Part shown: positions 44,807 to 55,023 of the stretch, one piece after another
Numbering within the stretch: position 1 is the first letter of the stretch
How the letters are laid out: each line of letters opens with the position of its first letter
NCBI GenBank assembly: GCA_949825065.1
Contig: OX463846.1
Coordinates: 7,893,366 to 7,957,365, forward strand
Direction of reading: 5' to 3'
Source of the DNA: Odontocerum albicorne
Lineage: Eukaryota; Arthropoda; Insecta; Trichoptera; Odontoceridae
Length of the DNA stretch: 64,000 nucleotides
The notes under the pieces: generated by a model
What the model was told of the DNA's origin: nothing
Seen by the model: the letters and a program-made list of their open reading frames with translations, nothing else
Database searches by the model: none
Position numbers and translations under genes: made by a program

Positions 44807-45733
44807 TCAGTAATGGCTCGGTAGTTTAGGAGCCTCCAAATTGGTTATCCATTTTTTCAAAAAGGTTTTACGGGGCCAATTACTTGGAGACAAAATTGAT
44901 TCGGTCTTGCTTACCTCTATTCCGATCTTGAATGACGAGTAGTCACCGCGGGATTTCAATTTCGACACTTTGAATGAGCCGGTAGCATCCAATTTTTTTA
45001 AATATATTTCTAAATCCTCTTCAGTCGTTTCACGATGAAGAGGATAGCAATGGTAAAAAACAAATTTATTGGTGTTCATTTCACTGTGCAATGTGCCACG
45101 AATTACAGTTCTTTTTTTCCGAACTTCTGTCCAAACACCGTGAGTCACTGTGGCTGTGGGCTCCTCTGATTCGTTTAGATTCTTCAACGTATTATTTGGA
45201 TTTTTATCATCGTCTGACGATGAGCAGCCTGTGTTTCGTGTTCGAGTGTCAGGTTGCGGAGAGCTATTTTTAGGTTGCGCTGCTGCTGCTACTCCTCTGG
45301 TTATTCGCCTTTCCACCGCGACCCCAGGTTTGAGAGGCCGTGAATTCTTCATGGTGGTAGAGACGTACGATGCTCGGGCTGCGTTAACATCTGGGTTTGG
45401 GGTCCTGGCTGCAGGTATAGGGCGCGCTGCGGCTGGAACGACAGAGTGCGCTGTGAGGTTAGCGGGGGTGTGAGCGGGAGCGGAGGGTAAGCGGTTGTCC
45501 ACTGGAGAAATGGTTCCTTTATGGCTAGCTAACACATGTGTTGCACTGGCCATTCCAACGGTACCGGCGGGCTGCGGGGACACGGGAGTTATACACACTG
45601 AAGATATGCTATCACTTGGCACTATTTTGTCAATTTTATTTTCCAGGGAATCTATTCGCGATAATAACAGTTGCATTGCGTTAAGCAGCTGCTTAGACAC
45701 TTCACAACACGATCCATTGGTTTTTGTTGACAT
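44807..45733 (-). CDS. ORF1: retrotransposon RNA-binding protein
   Basis: A 308-codon frame from ATG (45733-45731, MSTKTNGSC) to TGA (44809-44807). An upstream extension without ATG exists but is probably 5' UTR. The start is helical (SKQLLNAMQLLLSRIDSLENKID, coiled-coil-like). A long proline/alanine/serine/threonine-rich, probably disordered region follows at about residues 40-190, with basic VERRITRG. A C-terminal folded part (about 215-300: FVFYHCYPLHRETTEEDLE, LKKLDATGSFKVSKLKSRG, FKIGIEV, NWPRKTFLKKW) is patterned like the RRM-like or esterase-free ORF1 C-termini of insect LINEs. No CCHC zinc knuckle is seen. The likely role is binding element RNA. The assignment comes from position and pattern, not a recognised signature. 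Confidence 0.85.
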   Translation of the reverse strand: MSTKTNGSCCEVSKQLLNAMQLLLSRIDSLENKIDKIVPSDSISSVCITPVSPQPAGTVGMASATHVLASHKGTISPVDNRLPSAPAHTPANLTAHSVVPAAARPIPAARTPNPDVNAARASYVSTTMKNSRPLKPGVAVERRITRGVAAAAQPKNSSPQPDTRTRNTGCSSSDDDKNPNNTLKNLNESEEPTATVTHGVWTEVRKKRTVIRGTLHSEMNTNKFVFYHCYPLHRETTEEDLEIYLKKLDATGSFKVSKLKSRGDYSSFKIGIEVSKTESILSPSNWPRKTFLKKWITNLEAPKLPSHY

Positions 45734-45892
45734 TATGTCACAGTATCCTTGTAAAAAAGGCAATTCACAAAGGAGAAATCACAACACGTGTTATCGCCAC
45801 GACGGTCGGTCTACTGTTATCTTATGAACTAATCCACGGACGTCAATATATGATTAAAAAGGGGATGATCAGACAAGGAATAACTGTTTATG

Positions 45893-46244
45893 ACAGATGG
45901 TTTGACGTCATTGATATAAAGAGTTGCAAAAGATTTACAGCACAAAATTATACTTGCATATCTAAAATGAAATAAAAATATGGAAGGGGTTAACCGAGGA
46001 AAGAATAGAAGCCGATTGTAAGAAAAAAAAACTATGAAAAAGGAAATAGAACAGCATGACGTCTTAAAAAAGTTTTCTTATCTGTCCTTACTGTATATAG
46101 TGAAAGGTGTTTTGTAAACATTGTTAATTGTGAAAAAAAGAAGCTTAGCTTTTCAAATGGGACACCTTCAGCTGTGTTGTGAAGTACTGTCATCTCTTTA
46201 TACCTTGAAAGGTATATATTTTAGCAAACATTGCATTGCATTAT
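45893..46244. other. No gene seen
   Basis: Right flank of the full-length LINE, beginning with its putative 7-bp target duplication. AT-rich, no features. Confidence 0.4.
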
Positions 46245-46380
46245 ATAATACTTTCACTACATATAGAACCACTGAGCGTGCTGATTCCATTTGGTTATCT
46301 CTTCCGGCCAACCAAAAAGATGTTGATGAGGTCTGACGTGAAAACCAGACTGAAATCCATTTAAAAAAAGCCGACAAGTA
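46245..46380 (-). mobile_element. SINE1 3' half
   Basis: The reverse complement shows AAATGGATTTCAGTCTGG, TTTTCACGTCAGACC, CTTTTTGGTTGGCCGGAAGAG and AACCAAATGG. The tRNA-like head is missing. Confidence 0.6.
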
Positions 46381-46919
46381 ATGCAATATATGTCATATTT
46401 TTAATAATCGTAAAACATAACATTAATAGTAATTATAAAACATTACAAAGCTAAGTTTTCCGAATGAGTAACCTTCAATTGTAGTCGTAAGTATTCACCC
46501 AACTAACTCTAAGCAATCACACCAAAAGCTAAACCCCCAGATTTGGTCTTCAAATCACGCGGGCCGATAGTTTTGTATGCGGAGAGTATGTTGGATACAC
46601 ACCAGAGCCTTAGAATTCATCCCCTATTGAACCGAAAGGTCGGCCTAAATCAATAAGACTTGTGCGGTTCCTAAATAACTATAACATCTTCTCACTTCTT
46701 GCTTAACAAAGACGTATCCATTTTCCTTGGCATTTCAATTGTTTAAGGGTAAAAGTAAAATTTTAACATCCCAACAAATATATACTTATAATGTTTTATT
46801 TCTTAAACACGTTACATTTATCTGTATGGTACCCTTAAACATATCCAAACTAGCGTTGAATTATTTTAATGTGTGGCCAGATGACAATATTTTATTCTAT
46901 AGTCAAGTAATCATTTAAT
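46381..46919. other. No gene; one G+C-richer open stretch
   Basis: At 46514-46656 a frame of 47 codons is open (ITPKAKPPDLVFKSRGPIV, then YAESMLDTHQSLRIHPLLN) in a patch richer in G+C than its surroundings. It has no start codon and no recognised family. Confidence 0.25.
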
Positions 46920-47360
46920 TTCTAAATGGTTAACTTTTTTTTTCATAACGTTGCTGGACTGTTAAAAAATGCTAATAGTATTTAAAATATAACTACATAC
47001 TACTTCAATAAACACATTTCATATCAGTTTCTCAAATAAAAGACCACATTCATCATAACAATATAGGATACATCAACTGACAGCTGTATTCGAAAACTAT
47101 AAAACCTTCACTAGCGACTGTAATTTATTCAACACTACCCGGACGTGGATAATAAGAAATAATTGAAATTATTACATGATTTGCTACATTTTATTTACAA
47201 ACATCAAAATGATGCGACATCTGTTATTATTTATCTAAATTATTATCGACAACCGTGTGCTATTTGTGGAGACATCTATTTTCAGATTTTACTTTTTTTT
47301 TTCACTATAGATATTTCACGATAGATCTAAGTAATTATTATTTTTCCATTTGAAGATAAT
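46920..47360 (+). repeat. Old dispersed repeat, copy 2
   Basis: Shares the ordered blocks described for 420-1000 (taaacacatttc, a cgactgtaatttattcaacact block, ggggtaattattat-like end), and its right half matches 62200-62335 closely (atcaaaatgatg.gacatctgt, then aattattatcgac). Confidence 0.55.
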
Positions 47361-48035
47361 TTCACCAAAATCTGGAAGTCAAAACGAAACCCGAGTGTTA
47401 TTAGTAATTTGCAAGCGTAATATCACATAATATTCATATTATTGATGTAAGCCAACGTTTCTTAACCTGTGGGCTGGGAAAATAAAAATTACTGGAATCT
47501 ACAAAAGAGACAACACTTTATGCTAAGTTTTTGGAGTAAACACGTACTATTAATTTTTTTAGTGTTTTGAGTGGTTGCAAGATTTAAAAAAATAATACTG
47601 CAAGTGAAGCTTTCTTAGATGTTTTAATCGAAACCATCACTATGTCAACTGAATAAGGACTCGTATATAATTATAAACGAGACCAACAACTTACATTCCA
47701 AATAAGTCATTAATATTCGATATTTTGTAGTTATTTCATAGGGATGTTTAAAACGTCACTGAAAATTTTAAATGATAGTTTTTTTTATCACAAATACTAT
47801 TAATCCACTAATTTTTATATTGCCCTTCAACTAATCTGACTTTGGTATTCAGACATATTATAGAACGTGACCGGGAGACAACATTGTCTTTGTCCCTAAT
47901 AATCGAGCCTTAGAGCTTCAGAACCTCTGAAATAGGCACCGAATTCGTGGTTCAACATTGTAGATACCTGTTGATAATACTATTGCACGTAAAAATACAA
48001 CAATACTTAAACATTGTTCGATTCCTTCTACTTTC
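47361..48035. other. No gene seen
   Basis: AT-rich spacer. Confidence 0.4.
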
Positions 48036-48150
48036 TTTTTTAAGGTTTCTAATTCAGTATTCACTTAAAATATCTTTATCAATCATTCTGGTTGGTTGGA
48101 AGGGACTGCTATAAGGCAATAGGTCCACAAAGTTGAATTTAGATAAAATA
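48036..48150 (+). mobile_element. SINE1 3' half
   Basis: Reads TTTTTTAAGGTTTCTAATTC, a CACTTAAAAT block, ATTCTGGTTGGTTGGAAGGG, AAGGCAATAGGTCC and an AT-rich tail with ataaaataaag, the second half of SINE1. Confidence 0.55.
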
Positions 48151-48224
48151 AAGAAAGACATACAATACATAATATACAAAACAGTGGGTGTAGTGAGCAC
48201 TAAACGGGCGTAATATTGTAAATA

Positions 48225-48302
48225 ATGTTGAATTTAATATTGTGAACTAATGTTGAATTTAATATTGTGAACTAATATTGAATTTAATATTATGAACTAA
48301 TG
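48225..48302. repeat. 25-bp tandem repeat, 3 copies
   Basis: The unit gttgaatttaatattgtgaa with ctaat is repeated three times with one or two changes. The hAT MITE inserted within the third unit. Confidence 0.9.
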
Positions 48303-49027
48303 CAGGGCTGTGGAGTCGGATGTAAATTTACCGACTCCGACTCCGGCTTTATTTTATACCCCAACTCCGACTCCAACTTTTGACTCTGACTTCAATTTTT
48401 ATTTTATTTTATAATTTACTGCGTCTACCTAATGTATTTATATTGACTTAATAATAATGGATACAGGTATAAATAAAAAAAATATTATATTTGTACACAA
48501 ATGAAACAATTTAATAAAAAAATATATAAAAAATACGCATTAAGCAATATCTTCACACTAAAATAATATTAAAAATGTATATTAATATTTAAAAAAAAAA
48601 TTAAATAAAACTTTTAAAATAATTAGAAAAACAACACAGGTAGGTATTAAAAAATATAAGAAAACACTTTAAAATAAAAAGGTTGCTTCATTTGTTTTCA
48701 TACGTTAACTAAATCTTATTTATATTGTTTATTATTTTTTTTATTCAATATTGAATAGAACACAAGATTTTTGAGAACGCCCGAAAGCGGCGGCATCTTC
48801 CGAAGTAATGAACGAATATCGTATGCTGATATAATACACTAACAATATTTAGGCATGGACACGCCGCGCGTGTTTTGAGCATGAATCAGATGTTCACATG
48901 GACACGCCAGGCGTGTTCTCAGCATTGGATGAGTTAAAGAAAATGTTAAAATAATTAAACGGAGTTGGAGTCGGTCGACTTTTTCCGACTCCGACTCCGC
49001 CTAAAATGTTCCGACTCCACAGCCCTG
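48303..49027. mobile_element. hAT MITE
   Basis: Terminal inverted repeats CAGGGCTGTGGAGTCGGA and TCCGACTCCACAGCCCTG are perfect. AACTAATG flanks both sides (48295-48302 and 49028-49035), an 8-bp target duplication as made by hAT transposases. Subterminal GACTCCGACTCC repeats occur near both ends. The AT-rich interior has no transposase frame but contains two similar hairpins, ACACGCC-GC-GCGTGT and ACACGCC-A-GGCGTGT (about 48858-48920). 725 bp, non-autonomous. Confidence 0.93.
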
Positions 49028-49035
49028 AACTAATG

Positions 49036-49247
49036 TGTATCGCTTATGAAATGCTTAATTCAGTATTAGAATAAACCATTAAATATGACTATGAAAAAAA
49101 TACTTTCGGATTAAGTCGGAATTGAATGATCCTTCCTCACTATTGGCGTAAAGAGACAACTGAGGTCTAAAGCCTACTTCATTGTCTCCTTAAAAGGTAG
49201 GTATGTCTTGTGCATCCTGTCAAACATTAACGAGTATATATTCAGTA
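49036..49247. other. No gene seen
   Basis: Short spacer between the hAT MITE and LINE-2. Confidence 0.35.
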
Positions 49248-50036
49248 TTCAACACTTTGATTGCAAACACAATCTGGCGAGCTTATTGCAAGGCGGAAAT
49301 CTATTTCAACCAACCAGACAAAAGTAAATGAAGCAAGTTGCATGGTCGCAAAAAAACATTCAAATGACTCTCCATTCCCACGAAATCCATGAACACATAC
49401 GTCAGCATGACTTTTTATCCTTCACTTGTAATTATATGAAACATTACATCACTTGTTAGTTGACTCGTTTTAACATATATCTTAAATAAAATCCATGCTA
49501 GGATAAGTGACGTTTTCATGTTATTTCACACAACTATGACACTATACTCGTAATTGTGTGAAATAACATGAAAACCCCACTGACTGACAAAACGCACTGG
49601 CCCACAAACCCCACGAAGACGGACCACCACCCTAATATTACTTTTCATATAAAATGAGAAATCATCTATCAAAGGAAAAGAACGGGATGGTGGAGAGGAA
49701 AAAAAAATCAGGAATTAAACTCGTTATATTACTGACTAGAAATTAAGAATTTTTTCAGTCGCTTCTTAAAGCATGCCGAGGAGGTAGCGAGTCCCTTATT
49801 GGTTCGTAACGGATTTCAGTCTCACTGCATGTACCAGAAAGGCCAATAAACAATATCTGTTTGAGCGTAGCGTTAGTCCATGATCGGAAAGACGCTGTAA
49901 ATTTCCATCGAGATAAGAGAGGGTGGCGGGGCAGTTAAGGATATTATGCAATAGAGACAGTATGTGAATTTGCCATTTATTTCTAACGTTTAACTAGTTC
50001 AATGCCTTCTGGTGTGAAGTGGTATTATCGTACTTT
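49248..50036 (-). mobile_element. LINE-2 copy D, interrupted
   Basis: A minus-strand copy from within the RT C-terminus (about 50036) to the 3' hairpin (CTTGCAATAAGCTCGCCAG, about 49285-49268). It is interrupted by foreign DNA at 49403-49603 within the 3' UTR: the LINE sequence stops after catacgt and resumes at cccacaaaccccacgaagac. Several substitutions break the coding frame. Confidence 0.8.
49403..49603. mobile_element. Dispersed repeat R4, copy 2, with 22-bp snap-back
   Basis: An insertion within LINE-2 whose first ~145 bp match 39940-40085. The final part (49554-49575) is the exact reverse complement of 49512-49533 (arm core TCATGTTATTTCACAC) across a 20-nt loop. The other copy lacks this inverted segment. 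Confidence 0.7.
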
Positions 50037-51324
50037 GTCCATCGTGCAACACTTTTAAATAGGACTTTTCAAGGATTTCCTGCTATTTTGGACACCTGTT
50101 ATCAATGTTCAGTAGATAATAATTTGTTCTTCTGAATGCGCCGTCATTATTTCCGTACTAGCGTATAACCCTACGTTCTATTCACGATAAATACACTTGC
50201 TATTTTTACTTTCACGCCTTTTTAAATCACAAAATTAGCACATCATGATTAAAAATAAATAAAACTGGAGCGTACTTAGAGTTATAGGTGTTACAAAACC
50301 GTAATATCATATATATCCTCGAGTTTCATATTTCTAGTGTCATCATTTATAAATATTCATTAAACAAAAAATAAAACAAAATTAGTTGTTTCAGTTCGAG
50401 GAATCCATTTAACAAAAACCTCTTCAAACAGGGCTGGAAACCTTTCTCAGTAAGGGTCCAAAACAAATAATGTGTAAAACTGTGATAAAATTTGATAATT
50501 CACGCAACAACTTTTTTTCATTTTCCAAACTATTCAATTAACATCACAACCTAAAAAACTTTTATATTTAGACAATTTATACTTTTGAGTGCTTTGTGGC
50601 TCTAAAACTTATAAATCACATAAAAAATATATTTAAGTACAATACATTATCTCCACTATGACGAAAATTTATTTTTAAGGCTTTCAATATATTTAAGCCT
50701 ATTTTCTTTTTGGAAATAGTATTGCAACATTTTACTCAGTAATAAGCACGAATATGTGTAACTCTTGTTTTGTTGATTAGAAGAGACTAAGGACTCCATG
50801 GCAATAATTTCACTCTTAAAAATACGTCTAGGACGCTTTCACTATTTTAAATATTTATAGGATCCTCAACTCTAATAATGTTATGGCGACTGTTTAAGAG
50901 AATGAAATTATAGAAATTCGTCAAAATATATACATTAAAGGAAAATATAAATACAGGTGCTATCCATAGTAAGTCTTGAACAAGCAGTGCCGAGGACCCT
51001 CACTGAATATTGCCTGCCATCTACAGCCAATCGCACAATGCACATGACACACAAACATATTTTTATTTCATATAATAATTTGTTGCCTGAAAAGCTGTGA
51101 TGTACTAGAAAGAAGGCCAAAATTAATGTCAACGGAAAGTTGCGATGACTCAAATACTCGTAGTAAAAATATTTTTACTGCAATACAAAGCTTAAATTTT
51201 TTTAACGAAATTTCGATACGCGTCACTTTTTGTCATCTATGTGTTTTATAATTTAAGGAAATATTTAAGTATGGTCGAAACGGAAAAAAAATATAAGTTG
51301 TATTGTATGATACTTTTGTTGAAT
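50037..51324. other. No gene; SINE1 3' scrap inside
   Basis: AT-rich. At 50768-50825 a plus-strand scrap (ttgttgattagaagagact, then catggcaataatttcac) resembles the SINE1/LINE-2 3' end. Nothing else recognised. Confidence 0.4.
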
Positions 51325-51514
51325 ACAGTTCAACCTTGCAGTTTCATAGCCACGTGGAAATAATTTCCAACCAACCAGAAAGATGTTAATAGACACCTTA
51401 CGCGAAAATCAAACCAAACCTATTTTATTAAAATTGAGTACCATGGGAATCGAACCCACAAACTCATTCTTTAAGACAGGTGTCTTATAAACTAAGCCAC
51501 GGAAGTCATTATGA
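51325..51514 (-). mobile_element. SINE1 copy
   Basis: The reverse complement shows GACTTCCGTGGCTTAGTTT and ATAAGACACCTGTC (box A region), GGGTTCGATTCCC (box B), a TTTGGTTTGATTTTCG block, CTTTCTGGTTGGTTGG and CACGTGGCTATGAAAC. The head is well kept; the 3' end diverges from the LINE-2-like form. Confidence 0.75.
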
Positions 51515-52120
51515 GCTAATTAGGTGTAAATAAGGTAAGTTTTACTTTTTAAACTTAATAACCAAACAAAACAACACAATCTATCTTGCCAATTAAAAAT
51601 ATTTAAAGGAAACAAAATATTGTTAAAATTTTATCTGGCATAACGTAAGGCTACATAAAAAATCAGTAACCTGAGATAGGTAGCAAATTCATACTTAAAA
51701 TAAAGTATTCTTATAATTTTTTACTAGAAATTGATTTAAAAAGGAAGTTCCAATACATATGATTATAAATATTTTATGTATAGTAAGGGGGAAGGACAAA
51801 CAGTTCTTTGTGCCAAAAAATTCAATCACATTCCTGAAGGAGAGTGGAGAGTTTTATAATGCCTCGCTTTCAAATATAAAACAAATATGAAGCAAGGTGA
51901 CTTTTTGACAAGGAGAGAGCGAGGAGCAAGGAAGTTTTGGGGGTTTCCACATATATGGTATATATGTATATAAACAAATAAATTATGGGAATGTAGGTCG
52001 TGTGATGATGAGTTGTTGAACATGATTTTGATATGGTTGTTGAGATGCGGGTAGAGTTATTTGATTATGTGTAGGGATGTGAACGCAGTACAAAATTGTG
52101 ATTAAATATGTTTTAAGGCT
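51515..52120. other. No gene seen
   Basis: AT-rich spacer with a small purine-rich stretch. A 65-codon minus-strand frame at 51826-52023 is not convincing. Confidence 0.35.
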
Positions 52121-52333
52121 TTAGCGATTCTTCGTATCAGTTGGATAAGGTTTTTCGGATTGTTTAACCGTGTGGTTTGACTTATCATTTTGAAGTTTCG
52201 AAACCGTAGCAGTTTTTATCTTTAGGGCTTGTTCGTTGTCAATTTCACCAGCATTTTTGAAACGTCTGTCAAACGCCGAAAACGCCAAAATCATAAATAA
52301 AACCACGTAGTACAACATTTCGAAAAAACTCAC
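52121..52333 (-). CDS. Candidate small membrane or secreted protein
   Basis: A 70-codon ATG-initiated frame on the minus strand. The first ~20 residues (MSFFEMLYYVVLFMILAFSA) form one hydrophobic segment that could be a signal peptide or membrane anchor. The rest is hydrophilic and charged (FDRRFKNAGEIDNEQALKIK, then lysine- and serine-rich to DTKNR). That split is typical of small insect secreted or anchored proteins and unusual for chance frames in this AT-rich DNA. No family recognised, no nearby poly(A) signal noticed, and it may be a first exon only. Confidence 0.3.
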   Translation of the reverse strand: MSFFEMLYYVVLFMILAFSAFDRRFKNAGEIDNEQALKIKTATVSKLQNDKSNHTVKQSEKPYPTDTKNR

Positions 52334-52599
52334 AATTTGTGATTAAGGAATCAGAGCACATCGTCACAGATTTTGCCTAGTGACATGGTAATCTATATCC
52401 ACTAAATGGAGTGTTTCTTTTTTGCATTTTTATGTACTCCATGGTTAACTTTTCCATAAAAATTGTGTTAATTGTAAATAGTATTTTCTGGGTAATAAAA
52501 TTTAAAAAAAAAATATTCATGCAAGGCACAATACACGCTTTAAGTCAGATAAAAAATGCTTTATAAAGATTCTTTCATCATTCCTTCTCTGGCTAGCCA
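52334..52599. other. No gene seen
   Basis: AT-rich spacer upstream of the candidate small ORF. Confidence 0.35.
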
Positions 52600-52775
52600 G
52601 AGAAATATGGTTGGATCAAGAGAACCGGATTTTGAAATAGGGTAAAGTATAAATAACAGAAGATTTTGCATGACGAGATGTATAAATGTGGAGAAGGCGA
52701 AAGTTGTATGCTTGGATAGAAAAGTGTGTAGGTTTGTTCTCTCTACCTACCTCGCAAGGGACGCGGCGTGATAAT
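52600..52775 (+). pseudogene. LINE RT C-terminal remnant
   Basis: Broken frames WLDQENRIL, MWRRRKLYAWIEKCVGLFS and LPTSQGT correspond to the KWLDQVNEIL ... DVEEAK-VC-DR--W ... SAYPA end of the scattered LINE group. Confidence 0.6.
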
Positions 52776-53164
52776 ATATTCTTATATATTTTTTTTAAAT
52801 GTAATAATGACTCTTTTAACCAAAATTCATCCGAGGGCCGTTGGTTGTCCATTCTTGATTTGAAATATAATTATATTAAATACATTTTTTTTATATTCCT
52901 AATTTCATCGTCATGTTATATCGTATAATTACGAAAATTACATTTTACAAATGGTTCTTAAAATGCACAGTAGATGTGCTATTAATTTGTATCCATGGCA
53001 TAGTCGATAAGATGTTTGACTTATACCAAGAGACGACTTGAATTTTACCCAGGAAAAAGGGTTACGGTCTAGTAAAAAAAAATTATATGGTAATTGTAAC
53101 CGGGCGAGGCGTGTGTAAATCTTGTTATCTTAGAGGTAATATTAAGGAACATGCGGTAATATTA
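52776..53164. other. No gene seen
   Basis: AT-rich spacer. Confidence 0.4.
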
Positions 53165-54205
53165 TCAACACGTACAATCAAGGATCTTCTTCAGCCTTCA
53201 TTCCCATAAAGTTTTGCAAAGATTGCTGCCAACTAAAACTAAAATTTTACTCGTGCAATCTCTGCTCTTTCCGATTCTGGACTTTGCATATGTCTGGTTA
53301 CTTTGATGTTACAGAGGAACAGCTGGACAAATAACAGCGTCTTCAAAATGTTTGTCTAAGATTTATTTTTAACCTACGAAAGTACGATCATATAACTTAA
53401 TAGCAGACGGCATTGAACTGGTTAAACATTAGAAATAGACGCCAAATTCACATACTGTCTCTATTATATAATATAATTAACTGTCCCGCCACCCCCTCTT
53501 ATCACACGAAAATTTTTCAGCGTCTTTCAGATCATGGACTAGCGCTAGACTCAAACAGAGATTGTTTATTGGCCTTTCCAGTTCACTGCTCTTCTTTTTT
53601 ACGTCGTCCTTTACTGTCTATACAGTGAGACTCTGGAATCACTTACAAACCAATGTTAGACTCGTTCCGTCTTTGGCATGCTTTAAGAAGCGACTGAAAA
53701 AACTCTTAATTTCTAGTCGGTAAAATAACGTGTTTCATTACTGATTTTTATTTTCCTTTCCTCTCCACCATCCCTTCCTTTCCTTTTGATTGATGATATC
53801 TCTCTTTACATAAAAAATAATGTTCGGGTGATTGTCCGTCTTTGTGGGGTTCGTGGGCATGTGCTCACGTATATGTTTCAAAATTTCTAGTCAGTAATAT
53901 AACGTGTTTCATTCCTGATTTTTTTCCTTCCTCTCCACCATCCCTTAATTTTTCTTTGATTGATGATTTCTCACGTTTTGAAAACGAATGTTCGGGTGAT
54001 TGTCCGTCTTTGTAGGGTTTGTGGGCGCATGCGTATGTATGTGTTCATGAATTTTGTGGGGATGGATAGTCATTTGAATGTTTTTTTTGCAACCATGTAA
54101 CTTGCTTCATTTACATTTGTCTGATTTGTTGGAAAAGATTGCCGACTGACAATTAGCCTGCCAGATCGTGTTTGCAGAAAAAGAGTTAAAAATAAATAAA
54201 TGCGG
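53165..54205 (+). mobile_element. LINE-2 copy E, longest, with duplicated 3' UTR
   Basis: Begins further upstream in the RT than the other copies (SLHSHKVLQRLLPTKTKILLV, a LLFPILDFAY block). It continues with the DVTEEQLDK and LNIRNRRQIHILSLLYN blocks, decayed by stops, and the WN-LQTN segment. The 3' UTR is present twice in tandem: from about 53700 to 53880, then restarting at atttctagtcagtaatataacg (53883) and running to the hairpin (CTGACAATTAGCCTGCCAG) and AAATAAATAAAT tail near 54205. Confidence 0.82.
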
Positions 54206-54796
54206 AATCGCAAATTTCTCGCCTACTCAAGTGGTTCTAACCCCTAATCATAGGGCTGAAAATAATCCTATCTTCCGGCAACGTTTTTTGATGAGTCTAA
54301 ATCACCAATTAGGATTATTTAAAGAGTAATATACGAATGAATTCATCAATTGTAACAGACTATTGTCCAAACCAATTTTGAATTCGTTTGTAATTTTTCA
54401 CCAGCGCGACTGTGTAACGAACGTCCAAGAATAACCAGATATGATATACATCATCTTTATTTAAGTTTAAGAGAGAATTTAAAAAATATTGCATTACTCA
54501 AAATATCATTTTATCCTATTTTGTTGCTCCCTGCCTTATTCTTGCACAAATTCCTGTCATCTATTTCTACAATTATGGTTTAGAGTTTGGCCTTTTATTT
54601 ATTTTTTTATTAGAATCAAAACATTTTTTTTGAAATATCTTGAATGTAACAACACTTCAATGTAAAAGATGAACTGGTTGGTTGGAATAAATTGCTATTT
54701 ATCATAAGACCGTTTGATGTTCTATATAACCATGTTCATAAAATAATGAAAATAAAAATATGATACCCCTCAATATACGAATATATGAAATCATAC
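54206..54796. other. No gene seen
   Basis: AT-rich spacer. A scrap at 54672-54710 (ggttggttggaataaattgc) resembles the SINE1 3' module. Confidence 0.35.
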
Positions 54797-54968
54797 GAGG
54801 TGCATGGTTGCGCGGTAACGTATAGGATTTTCGTGCGGAAAGTCGATTACCGGTTCGAATCCCGTGCTGTTCTACTCCCCACAAATGACACGGGCATTTT
54901 TTCCGCCTAGTATTCGGCGGTATAAGGATACCTTTGATTTCGTTCATATCTATTCTTAAAAAAAAAGG
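54797..54968 (+). mobile_element. SINE2 copy
   Basis: GAGGTGCATGGTTGCGCGG head, CGTGCGGAAAGTCG, box B GGTTCGAATCCC, GTGCTGTTCTACTCCCC, GACACGGGCATTTTTTCCG, GCGGTATAAGGATACC and an A-rich tail. Follows the 25694-25842 copy throughout. Confidence 0.85.
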
Positions 54969-55023
54969 GAAAAAATCATGCAGGTGTGCTCCAATCGTCT
55001 CACTTAAGTATGCCATCGGATCA

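Larger units (their letters stand above)
41705..45892 (-). mobile_element. Full-length non-LTR retrotransposon (LINE-1 family)
   Basis: A 4.19-kb minus-strand element: 5' UTR of about 159 bp, ORF1 (45733-44807), ORF2 (44806-41912), a 3' UTR and a (TAAA)n tail at 41705-41742. ACAGATG lies on both sides (41698-41704 and 45893-45899) and is the likely 7-bp target duplication. Both ORFs are complete and the catalytic motifs intact, so it is either active or recently so. The endonuclease/RT layout fits the Jockey/CR1 group. A 5'-truncated sister is at 7300-8308. The exact 5' end is inferred from the target duplication. Confidence 0.85.

Noticed and set aside
45761..45763. ORF1 start at TTG
   Set aside because: The first ATG (45731-45733) gives a normal ORF1; the upstream codons are probably 5' UTR.
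45091..45975. Plus-strand open frames over the LINE ORF1 region
   Set aside because: They are antisense to ORF1; the minus-strand reading makes a complete element with UTRs, stop and ORF2.
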